From NCBI GenBank assembly GCA_035582835.1, contig JAYKAV010000289.1, forward strand, positions 853,883 through 917,882: DNA of 64,000 nucleotides, in the 5' to 3' direction. The stretch comes from Phoebastria nigripes (Eukaryota > Chordata > Aves > Procellariiformes > Diomedeidae). The notes under the pieces were generated by a model. That model was given only the letters and a program-made list of their open reading frames with translations. It searched no databases and was not told the DNA's origin. The translations under genes were made by a program, and so were the position numbers. Numbering within the stretch: the first letter of the stretch is position 1; each line of letters starts with the position of its first letter. Shown piece after piece: positions 34,883 through 46,044 of the stretch.

Positions 34883-37800
34883 ATGGTGGCGCGGGGGCTG
34901 CGCGCGCTGCGCGGAGCGCTGCGGGCTCTTGCCGCTGGGCGTCGGTTCAGCACGCGGCCGGCGCGCGCCCCCGCCGTGGACTACCAGGTACCGGCGGGGG
35001 CGGCGCCGGGGGGAGCGGGACCTTCCACCGGGTGCTGCGGCGGGGGCCTGGGCCGTGCCGGCGGGGCACCGGGAGGCTGCATCCAGCCGGGCTGCCCGCT
35101 GGGGACCGGGGCATCCCGCCGAGCCGGGCGCTGGAGGGCAGCGGCAGCCGCCGGGGCCGGGGCCAAGCCGCAGGCCTGCGGGGCTGCCCCTCTCCCGGCA
35201 GCCCCGTGCCGCTCCAGCCGCTGCTCACCATCTCGCCCTACTTTCCGCTGGGCACAGCCGGTGCCCGACCGTCACCCTGCAAACCTCCGACCCCCGTGGC
35301 AGCACCGGCGTGACCCCGGCCTGCAGCGGGAGCCGGTCCGACAGCCCCGGCGCATCCCGGGTGGAGGCTGGGGCGTCCCGGGCCCGCGTGGCTGCCTGGC
35401 GTCGTGGGGACGATGGTGGTCCCCAGGCTGAGGGACGGCGTGGAAGCGCCGGTGGGAGACAGGAGCTGTCCTGCCCCTGNCCCGCGCTCACCGGAGCCGG
35501 AAGCGCCACCGGTGCCCACGCCGCTGTCTGCTGGGATGGGGTCTGGCTGCTTGGGTAGGGTGTCCCCGCACAGCGGTGCCAGGGCCAGGCCCGCGTCCCC
35601 CCGGCGTGGGTTCGGGGGGGCTCGGCGGCACCGCTGACCTCTGGCAGCAGCCGTGGCTGCGCAGCCAGGTTGTCTCACGAGTGCCGTGCAGGTGCAGCTC
35701 TGTTGCTTCGTTTGCGCCTCTAATTAAACACCAGCGGGGTGGGCATGCTGGTACTGGAGCGCTGCCCGCTTGCGCCCGTGGGCGGCCTTGTCACGCTGGG
35801 GCAGGGGTGGGTGCCGGGTGCTGGGCTGCCCCATGCCCCCCCGCCCCGTGGGGCCAAGGGGCACCCAGGGAGGGGCGGGCTCCCCCCGCCAATAAGTAGC
35901 CTGTCCCCGTGGCATCCCTGTGAGAGGCCCTGGCGCTGCTGGCACGTCCCCGCGGCACCATGGTGGAAGAGATGCTGCCGACATGGGTGGCTGCAGGCAC
36001 TCCTGAGGGGACCGAGCCCGATGGGGTGGGTTGGGGTGCGGCAGGCTTGGGGCAGGCTCACCCCTGGGGCTGTGGCAGTGGGTGCAGCCCCGAGGCCACG
36101 GTGATGGGTGCCATCCTGACCACCCCCAGGGGTCTTTCCAGGACGCCATCCGGACCCTCAACACCCTGCAGACCAACGCCAGCTACCTGGAGCAGGTGAA
36201 GCGGGAGCGCGGTGACCCCCAGGCCCAGCTGGAAGCCATGCGGGGCTTTTTGGAGAGGAGCGGGCTGAAGGTGAGGCGGGGGGGCCCATCCCCACCCCAC
36301 CCCACCCCACCCCCTATCCCAGCAGCAGTGCCACTGTGCTCGGCTCTGGCTGCTGCGGGGGTCTCACGGGGTGGTTGACCTCTGGCAGGTCGAGGACCTG
36401 GATCGACTGAACATCATCCACGTCACAGGGACGAAGGGCAAGGTGAGGCGGGCGGGTGGTGCCGTGGGGGCTTGGCGGGGCGAGAGGGGGCCACNGGCAT
36501 CTCTGGCTCCGTTTGCCCCTGCCCCGGCGGGTTTAACGCTACCGTCTCCCCAGGGCTCGGCGTGCGCCTTCACCGAGTGCATCCTCCGCAGCTACGGGCT
36601 GAAGACAGGCTTTTACAGGTGGGCAGGGGGGGTCGGGAGGGTTTGGGGGGGCCGGTAGTGCCNTGCCTGACCCGCTCTGCCCCCCCAGCTCCCCTCACCT
36701 GGTGCAGGTGCGTGAGCGGATCCGCATCAATGGGCAGCCCATCAGCAAGGAGCTCTTCAGCAAGTACTTCTGGCTCGTCTACAACCGCCTGGAGGAGACC
36801 AAGGTGGGGGTGGCGGGGCTCGTGGGGGGTGCTCCCTCCCTCAGGGACCCCCCCCGGGGCCGTGTGCCCCAGCGCCGGTTGGGGATGCCCCGTGCCATCC
36901 CCTTACGCCCGCTCTGCCCAGCAGGACCCAGCGCACGCCAGCATGCCGGCGTACTTCCGCTTCCTTACCATCATGGCCTTCCATGTCTTCCTGCAGGAGA
37001 AGGTAGGTGGTGGTGGCCTCCAGGTTGTGATGGGGATGTCAGGTTGACGGGGACCTCGGCAGGGGGGACATGGGGTCCAGCCCCGACTTGGGGCAGAACT
37101 TGCATCGGTCAGGCTGTCATGGCTGTAACCAGGGGATGCTGTGCCAGGGGGATGGTTCCCCCACGAGTGGGGCGCGTGTTCAGGCATGGGTTTGGAGGGG
37201 CAGTGGCAGGGACCTGGCCCCACCCGCATCCCTGAATCCGTGGGGACACATGCTGCTGGTGGCCCTGTGATGGCTTCAGTGTCCCCGTGTCCCCAGGTGG
37301 ACCTGGCGGTGGTGGAGGTTGGCATTGGCGGCGCCTATGACTGCACTAACATCATCAGGTAGGAGCCGGTGGGGCCGAGCCTGTCTGCTGGGGCTGCCAG
37401 GGCCTGGTGTCCCCACGGCAGGGGGACAGCGGGGACACTGCCATGCTGCGTCCCCAGGGCACCGGTGGTGTGTGGGGTCTCCTCCCTGGGCATCGACCAC
37501 ACCAGCATCCTGGGGGACACCATGGAGAAGATCGCTTGGCAGAAGGGGGGCATTTTTAAGGTAGGGAGACCCAGTCCTCCCCGCTTTTGCGGATTCGGGG
37601 TGTGCTCCCCGTGGCCCTGAGCACCCCCTGTCCTTCGCAGCCTGGCGTGCCGGCGTTCACCGTGGTGCAGCCAGAGCGGCCGCTGGAGGTGCTGAGGGAC
37701 CGAGCCCAGGAGCAGGAGGTGAGTTGGGTGGCGGGGGGGTGGATGGGGGGGTACCCCATGGCAGGGGGCTCAGCCTCCTCTCCCCGCAGTGTCCCCTCTA

Positions 37801-39559
37801 CCTCTGCCCGGAGCTGGACACCTTTGAGGGGGGCTGCCTGGCGCTGAAGCTGGGGCTGGCAGGCGACCACCAGCGCTCCAACGCTGCCCTGGCCTTGCAG
37901 CTGGCACGGACCTGGCTGCAGCGCCACGGCTGCCGGGGTAAGGCTGGGGGACAGGGACGGGGGGGTCGGACCCCGCCGTGGCCTCCAGGGTCTCAGCAGG
38001 GCTCCCATCCCCCCAGATCTCGGGGAGCTGAAGGAGGTGCCGCCATGCGCCAAGCTGGCGGGGAAGCCGGTGCCGCTGGCGCCCGCCTTTCGACCCACCG
38101 ATGCCATGATCCAAGGTGCAGTATGGCTGCGCCGGGACCCCCCCCCCGCCATGTTGTAGGACTCGAGGGGGGCCACGCTGGGCCCCCACCCAGTGCCGCC
38201 TGTGCTAGAGGGCGCAGCCTGGCTGCCCGCCCTGCATTTGATCCCAGTGGGTGTCCCGGTGCTGGAGGGGGGGTGTGAGGGTCCCAGCCATGCCTTGTGC
38301 CCCCCCCTCCAGGCCTGCGGGACACGGAGTGGCTGGGCCGGACCCAGGTGCTGCCCCACGGCCCCGTGACGTGGTACCTGGATGGGGCCCACACCACCAG
38401 CAGCGTCCAGGCCTGCGTCCGCTGGTTCCGCCAGGCTGCCCTCAACCAGGACAAGCCCCACGAGTAAGGAGGGGACACGAGGGGGGGGACACACAGTGGG
38501 GCGCGGTGGTGGTGCTNGGGGTCCCCACGGGGCACGGGCCACCCACCCTTTCTCTCCGCAGCGGCTCCGAGGTGCGCGTGCTGCTCTTCAACGCCACAGG
38601 GGATCGGGACACAGCGGCGCTGCTCAAGCTGCTGCTGGTGAGGTTTTGGGGGGAACGCGGGGGGGGTCACTGCACCCGGACGACTGGGTTCTCTGCCTGT
38701 GCTGGGACCTGCTTGGGTGCGGGGTGCCGCGAGGTGGAGCTGATGCCCTGTGCTGCCTGTCTGTCTGTCCACCCTGCTGTCCCTGGTTGTATCCCACCTC
38801 GGTGTCCCCCCCACAAGGGTCTTGCAGCCCCGGGTACAGGGGGGGACTCGGATCACCCCCTCCCTGGACCAAACCCCTGTAACTGTGCTGCTGTGGGACT
38901 GGTCCCAGTGGAAATCCCATGGGTGGGTCCTGAGGGCTCCCACGGTGCTGACCCCGCTTCTCCCCACAGCCCTGCCACTTCGACTACGCTGTCTTCTGCC
39001 CTAACTTCACGGAGGTGTCGGTGGCCAGCAACGCAGGTGAGTGGCGGGGAGCCGGGGTCTCCCCCGNCCCCCCATTCCCAACCCCTCCCCAGCCCCCCCT
39101 AATCCCTGACCCCCATCCCCATCCCTCCCAGACCAGCAAAACTTCAACGTGACGCTGGAGAATGCCCTGACCCGCTGCCTGGAGAACCAGCGGACGTGGA
39201 CCCGGCTGCTGGAGGAGAAGGGGGGGCAGGACCCCTGGCTCCCGGCCCCCCTGCGGGTGGGGGGGCTGCTGCAGCCAGCCCCCGCCCGAGGGACCCTGCT
39301 TCTGGTCCCCCCAGCCCCGCGACCCCTCAATTCCCCAGCCCTCGTCTTCCCCTGCCTGGCCCAGGCACTGCGGTGGGTGGCACAGGGCCGGGACCCCTGG
39401 CTGGCAGCGCCCGCCGCCACAGGGGCTCACCCCCACCCCGCCGCCAGCAGCGGGGCCGTGCTGCTGCGGGAGGCGGCCGCCGTCCGTGTCCTGGTCACCG
39501 GCAGCCTGCACTTGGTGGGGGGGGTCCTCCGGCTGCTCGACCCTGCGCTCTCCCAATAA
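34883..39559 (+). CDS. FPGS: FPGS, folylpolyglutamate synthase
   Basis: Fifteen exons: 34883-34987, 36142-36270, 36389-36442, 36554-36618, 36689-36803, 36925-37002, 37297-37358, 37458-37560, 37641-37718, 37790-37937, 38017-38115, 38313-38463, 38562-38637, 38970-39036, 39132-39559; 585 aa (human 587). It adds gamma-linked glutamates to folates using ATP, retaining them in cytosol and mitochondria. Mur-ligase-type features: ATP P-loop HVTGTKGKGS (about residues 90-98), SSPHLVQVRERIRING, VVEVGIGGAYDCTN, GIDHTSILGDT, and the C-terminal domain WYLDGAHTTSS, LLFNATGDRD, ending VTGSLHLVGGVLRLLDPALSQ. Residues 1-25 (MVARGLRALRGALRALAAGR) form an Arg/Ala/Leu-rich mitochondrial leader. The position equivalent to the human cytosolic start Met is Val (GTG, 34976). 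Exon 6 has a tandem CAGCAG acceptor. Confidence 0.96.
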
Positions 39560-39924
39560 CGGGGTGGGGGACACGGGGTTTTGCACCTCTTTTTACTTGA
39601 AGCGCCGGTTCTACCCCCGATGATGCTTGGAGGCGGCTGGGGAGGGGATGCAGGACCCCCAACCCCATCTCGGCTCGGCCCTTTTCACCCCAGTGCCTTT
39701 TGCCTGTGCCCCCCCGGGGACACTGGCCATGGGGGGGATGCCCCCAGCCCACCTTGGTGAGCATGACTGGGGGGGCCCCCAGGCTCTGGGGGGGCTGCCC
39801 CAGGCTGTGCCAGGGTCCTGGCGCCCAGGGGCGTGGGTAGTTTTGGGGGGTGCCTGTAGGTGAGAGCCTTAAGCCGTGGCGAGGCTCGGCATCAGGACGC
39901 AACTAATTTAACATAGGGGAGATT

Positions 39925-39930
39925 TTTATT
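39925..39930 (-). terminator. ENG: ENG polyadenylation signal AATAAA
   Basis: TTTATT in GATTTTTATTATTATTAATAAG reads ATTAATAATAATAAAAATC on the minus strand, about 470 nt after the ENG stop codon. Confidence 0.6.
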
Positions 39931-40033
39931 ATTATTAATAAGAGTTTGTAACTTGGATGGGGAGCTGGGGGGGGTGGTGGTTTCTGCCCATCGCCCTGCG
40001 GGGGGGCAGCAGCCCCGCACTCCCACCCCCCCC

Positions 40034-40039
40034 AATAAA
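40034..40039 (+). terminator. FPGS: FPGS polyadenylation signal AATAAA
   Basis: Canonical hexamer in CCCAATAAACCTC, about 475 nt after the FPGS stop codon. Confidence 0.65.
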
Positions 40040-40400
40040 CCTCTTGCTGCCCCCAGTGGTGCCCACTGCCTTCTTGGGGGGATGCGGGAGGGGTGCGGGG
40101 GTCACCCCAAGTGCTGGGCCACCTCCTGGGGGCACCCACTTTTGCCCCCCATTTGATGGGGAGCCTTGTGGGGGGCTTTGGCAATAGTTGCTCTCTCCGC
40201 CTCCCTGGTGCACCCAGCAGGGTGCCCCCCGCCCCTCGCGTGGGCTGCCCTTGGGGGGCCAAAGCATTCACTGAATGAGTAACGGAGGCCCCCTCCGGGC
40301 TCGGCCTGAGATTTGGGGCAAAAAAACAGCTTAATGGGCCGGGGTGGGTCCCCAAGTCTGGTGGCCGGGGGCTGGGTGGGCTCGGGGGGGCCCGGGGAGG

Positions 40401-43400
40401 TCAGGCCATGCTGCTGGTGGAGCAAGGGGTGCTCTGGGTGCTGCCGATGCTGTGGTTGGTGCTGCTGCTCTCCGAGGCCGGCGCCGTGCTGGAAACCGGC
40501 TGCAGTTTGGAGATGGGACCTGGCTCACGCCGGGGGGAGAAACACCAAGGGGAAACCAGACTCAGGGCGGCTGGCGGTGGCCATGGCTTGTCCCCATGGG
40601 ACCTTCCAAGCCCCCATGCATGAACCCTCCCGGTTTGCTCCCCAGCTGGCCCCTGAGCCCCTGGGATGGAGATGGGCATGGGGGACCATGGTGGCACCAG
40701 GAGCAGGAGGGAGGGCAGGTGGCAGGGGGGACCCCAGGGCAGTAGGGGGGACCCTGGGGAGCCATGGCCACCCCGAGCAGGTTATTCCCCTGTGGCATTG
40801 CCAGAAGGGCCGTATGGATGACGGCAACGCAGCAGCCTAGTCCCTGGCTCACCCGGGGACCTTGGCCAGGGGGCTTTGGGCCAGGAGGGCACATGGGCAA
40901 CCCAGCAAGGGACATGCATGTGGCCCCCCCCATTCCACCGTGGGGGTCCCCAGGGGCGGTGGATACTCACGGGTGTGCGAGTAGATGTACCAGAGCCCGG
41001 CGGTGAGGAGTGCCCCGATGAGGAAGGCGCCGAAGGTGATGCCCAGGACGGCGGCCAGCCCCAGCCCACGGTCTGNGGGAGGATGAGGCCGTCAGCACCG
41101 CCATGCTGGGGGGGGTCCCCTTCCCACCCCCATTCCCGCCCCAGCCCTCTCCCCTGCCCCAAACTCACTGTTGGGCGGCCGCCAGCTGTCCTTCACCGTC
41201 ACCTCCAGGACCTTCTCGAAGATGGTGTTGTTCTGCGGAGGTGGAGGTTGGGGTGAGAGAGGGNAGACCTGCACTCTGGCAGGGGGACAGGGCTGGGAGC
41301 CCCCAGGCTCTTTGGGGACCAGGGATGCTGCTCCCAGCTGGGCTTTGCCACCCGGCTGTGTGGGACAAACCCGCCAGGCTGGCACTGCCGATGGCGGGGA
41401 CCAGCATGGTGGCATCAGAAGGTGGGGGGGGGTTACTCACGCTGACCTGCAAGCCGGCCTTGCACTTGAGGGTGGCGGAGAAGGGGACGCGCCCGCCTTC
41501 GGGGACGGCGTAGGTGAAGCGGAAGCGCCAGACCTTCCTCCCGCGGCTGCTGGGGGGGCCCTCCAGCACGGCCACCCCCACGCCGCGTGCCTCCCCACCC
41601 TGCACCAGCAGCACCGGCTCCCGCCCCGGCGCTGCCAGCCAGCACTCCTTCAGCTGCAGGTCGGCCGGGTGGTCCTCCCACTGCATGGACGCCTGCCGTG
41701 GGAGCAGGGAGGACATACCGTCAGGGTCACCAGCCCAGGGACAGCTGGACCACCCCCTGCCAGCCCAGGCACTGAGCCNGTGGCGGTACCTGCATGAAGG
41801 CCTCCTTGTTGACCTCCAGCTCTGTCTGCGGCGCCTCNAAGGCAGCGGTGGGGAAGAGGCGCAGGAAGAGCTCCCGCGGGATATTGCACTGGAACGCCAC
41901 CTGCAAGTGGGGACGGTGCTGAGGCCACCCCCTCCGGTGCCCAGCATCCAGCCGGCAGTGGCACCGGCACCCTTCTCCCATGGTCCCACTCCCAGACCTG
42001 CTGGGAAACGTGGCTCTTACCCGCACGCTCCGGAGCGCTGTGCCCTTGGCCAGGTTGAGGATGAGCTGCGAGAAGGTGGGGAAGGTTGGGTCAGCCAAGT
42101 GGTCCCCACTGCCGGGGTCTATTGTCCCCGCTGGGATGGGATGGGATGGGATGGGATGGGGGTCCCACCCACAACCCCCCCATCTCCACCAGCACTTGGG
42201 TGCAGCGGCAGGGCTCAGCCCTGGGCTGCAGTGGGATGTTTCCAGCCATGTGAAAGCAAGGAGGTCCCAGTGGAGAAGCCCCATCGGGCATTGCTGAAGC
42301 CCCCATGGGGCGTCAGTGGGGCTGGGGGCAGCGCCCCGGCTGGCCCCCCCCCTCACCTCGTTGTTGGCGTGGCCTCTGCCCTCCAGCGAGGTGCCGCAGT
42401 GGCTGAGGGGGGTTTTCAGCATGAAGTGAGTGGCGTTTTTCTCTGCCTGGCAGCTGATGTCCCGCAGGGTGATGTTCACCACGTCCTTGATGGGCTGGGA
42501 GAAAAGCACCCGGCAGTCACCCACTGGCTGGGGACAGCCCTATGCCACCCCGTGCATCCAGAGAAGGATGCGACCCCCCCTGGGTGATGCTGGCAGGCAT
42601 CGGGACCTGCCCCCTGCCATCTCTCACCTCCAGGTGGGACCTGGCAATGACGATCTCCATGGTTTCATCTGTGCACTTCCAGGGCTGGAGCATGAGCAGC
42701 AGCACATGGGGCAGCAAGTCGGTGGTGGGGGCTGGGGGGGTGGGCGTCGCAGGCGCCCTCCTGACCGTCTCTGCGGGATGGGGAGATGGGGGGCTGAGCG
42801 GGGGTGGCGGGACCCCCCAACCCCCCAAAAATCCCACCCAGCCCTGGGGTGCCAGGGGCCTCACCGTGCTCCTGGATCTCCAGGCTGATGCGGGTGCTGG
42901 CGGGGATGGCGGAGTAGGAGGCGATGACGCTGTAGTTCTTCTCGAAGGCTTTGGCAACAAGGCCCCGCTCCGTGTCAGGCAGGAGCTCCCCAGGGAGCAG
43001 CAGCGAGGAGATAGGCGCGATCTTGTAGTTCCCGGAGACCTACGGGAGTTGGGGGCAGCACGGGGGGAGCTGAGCAGGGACGGGAACAGCTGGGGATGCT
43101 CAAGGCAGGGACGGCTTCTGGGTTCATCCCCGTTAGGAGGGCTTGCAGTGAGGGGGCTGCCACCTCCCCATGCCCAATGTCCTCAGGTGCCCTCCTGCCA
43201 CCCTCCCCATGCCACTGGCATCTCTTGGGCATCTGGCAGCCCCCTTGGCGGGGTGGGGGGGGACACACACACGTCCCGCTCAGCCCTACCAGGAACTGGA
43301 TGTGGCAGTTGTTGACGGAGAGGGACCAGGTGAGGTTGGCCCGGCTCTGCAGGATGAGGATCTGGTTGCTCACGGCTCTCTCAGGACAGCTCAGGGACAG

Positions 43401-46013
43401 GTTCACCTCCATGATGGGGGAGCTGCGAAACCACAAGATTCACCCCCAGCATCAGCATCCCACACCGGTGGGTCCCATACCCACCTTGGGATGGGGGTGA
43501 TCTACCTATGAGACACCTCACCCCTTTCCAAGCATCTCCAAGCATGTCCCACCACCTGTCCCACCGCCTGTCCCACCCCCACCACCGCCGGGCGTCCCAC
43601 CACCGGCACTGCACAGTACCTGGGCTCGGGCTGCAGGCGGATGATGTGGGCGGCCCTGGTGCTCTGGGTGTCCCCATGCGAGCAGCCCTTCACCCCGTGG
43701 AAGAAGACCTCAGTCTCGAGGTGCAGCACGGCGTCGAAGCGCTCCTGGGGGATGCAGGCCGGGGGGCTGCCAGCGTCTGCGGAGGCGGGGCGGGAGTCAC
43801 CAAAGCCAAACCAGGCTCAACGAGTGGGGAGATGCTCGGGGCCAGGGGCATCGGTCCCCATAGCATCTCCCCCGGGACCGTGTTTCGCCCCAGCAGGTTG
43901 TCACCCTTTGGGAGCAGGAAGAGCATCGCTGCCCACCCTGGTCACCCAGCGCCAGCCCCTGGCCCCACGCACCTTCTCCCAGGCGGAGCTGGACCCAGCG
44001 GGGGTCCCGCAGCTCGCTGTAGGACGTGATGCCCCCGTAGGCATCCTGAGCCCAGGTCAGCAGCTGCCCCTCGCTGGTGGCTGTGGGTGGCTCGGGGCCC
44101 AGTGCTACGGTGGTCCCTGGGCCGAGGCGGGCNTCCTGCGGGGCGAGCAGCAGCCTGAGCTGGGGTGGGGGGGCAAGGGGCATCCCTCCCCGGCGCAGGC
44201 TGGAGTGGGGAAAGCCTTTCCCTCAGCATGGAGGATGCGGGTGTAAAGCTAAGCCAGGCAGGCATCCCTGGAGCCCCAGCTCCATCGTGGCTGAGGGTCA
44301 CCCCATATGAACGGGGGTTTTTGGGGCCACGGGCTGGGAGCGGCGTAGGCGGCCGGCGGCACACAGAGAGCTCGACCCACTTTATTATTAGCCACAAACA
44401 AAGCAGGAGGTTTATTTTGCTAACAAAGCGCCCGGCCCCAGCTCAGCTTGCTGGAGCCAAACCCCATCCCTGACCTTCCTCCCTCCGGCCGGAGGAAACG
44501 TGAGCTTTTTCCAGACCTGTGCGTCATTCCCTGCCCTGCCAGCCCCGTGCTCAGCGCCACCGGCAGTGGCCAGGCGTGTCCCCTCCTCCCCGGGGCACCA
44601 CGAGCATCGTCTCAGGGGTGGGGGAACTGGTCTCTTCCAGGGACACCCCCCCCACACCCCCCCCACCTCTCCTGCCCCCAACCGTCTCCGGGGATGGGGG
44701 ATGGCCCCAGCCCTGCTGCCCCCCCGGGACTGCTCCTATCTCGAGGCTGCGGCACTCACGGTGCGGACGAGCAGGTCCGGGCATGGGGAGATGATGGTGG
44801 CTGAGCAGCGGGCGCACAGGAGGACGAGCACCGCTGACTGGGTGCAGCCACCGGCTCGCGGCGTGACGGATACCTTCAGCGGGAAGGCAGAGGCCTGGCG
44901 GGGGTGAAGGGGAGAGTGTCACCACCACGGTCACCAAGCCCCAATTGCTGTCACCTCCCTGGCTGTCCCCCGGCCACCCCACCTGCCCCCGGAGCTGGAG
45001 GCAGCAGGGAGAGCCCTCGGGCTGGCCCCGAGCATGAGCCATGCAGGAGGCAGCCGTGGCCGCGTTTAGGGGGCAGGCTGGGGGATGCAGAGATGCCACA
45101 TGGATGTGTACCCANACCAGAGGGGCAAACACCCCCTGGCTCCCCTGAGCGAGGGACCAGGGCATCCCCACCTCGGTGATGGTGGCATCCCCACACTGGG
45201 GTCCAGGGCACCCCCATACTGGGGTCTAGGCACCCCCCCCTTGGGGACCTGGGCATCCTTGTGTCAGGGACTGGGTAATCTCTGACTGGGTATCAAGGTG
45301 TCACCCCATGCGGACTGGGGTGTCCCCACACCAGAGACTGGCATGTCCCCACACCGGGAACTGAGGCATCCCTACACCAGCAACCAGAGCATCCTCACAC
45401 TGGGGACTGGGGTGTCCCCACACTGAGGACTGGAGCATCCCCACTGTAGGTACCAGGGTGTCCCCCACTGAAGACTGGAGCATCCCTGCCCCGGGCACTG
45501 GGACATCCCCCTGTGGGTTTCCCAGCCCCATCCCAGCACTGTGCAGCCGCTCCAGGCTCAGGACCGGCCGTACTGGTGCACAGGGATGCTGGGGGCAAGC
45601 GGTGGCACAGACTGCTCCCTGTGGCCAGCACTGCCCGGCGGCCTCCAGCTAGAAATCCGGATGGGGAAGCTGAAATGCCAGGAGCTAAGTTTGGCAACCG
45701 CCGCCTGAATCACCGCTTGCAAAGTGCTGAGCCAGGCAGCGGGCAGGGAAAACCAACCGGGGACCAGGGGGTGGAGGCAGCCGCCAGTGCTGGGCATGGG
45801 GCTGGCGGGATGGGGCCATGGGCATCCTGGCCTGGCCATGGCCCCGTGGCGAGCGTGGGTGGCCGGGGACCCCGGGTGGCCCTGGGCGTTGGGGAGGAGC
45901 CGGCGGCTGTTTTTCCTGCCGCGTGTTTTGTGGCGCTCCATTGTTCGGCTGCGCGAGCGGCGGGAGCCTCGCCACTGCCCCGCCGCCGCCTTTCAGGTTT
46001 TTTTTTTTCTTTT

Positions 46014-46044
<31 letters not shown>

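Larger units (their letters stand above)
39560..40060 (+). other. FPGS: FPGS 3' UTR
   Basis: Runs from the TAA stop (39557-39559) to about 20 nt past the AATAAA at 40034-40039. Its last 150 nt or so overlap the predicted ENG 3' UTR on the other strand. Confidence 0.6.
39905..40400 (-). other. ENG: ENG 3' UTR
   Basis: From the ENG TGA stop (40401-40403) down to an AATAAA on the minus strand at 39925-39930. Overlaps the FPGS 3' UTR in antisense. Confidence 0.55.

Noticed and set aside
37556..38542. Minus-strand open frame of 328 codons across FPGS
   Set aside because: It lies opposite real FPGS exons and introns, shows no family resemblance, and is explained by high GC.
45998..46044. Poly-A tract as evidence of a processed pseudogene on the minus strand
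   Set aside because: No gene-like sequence precedes it on the minus strand and no target-site duplication is visible.
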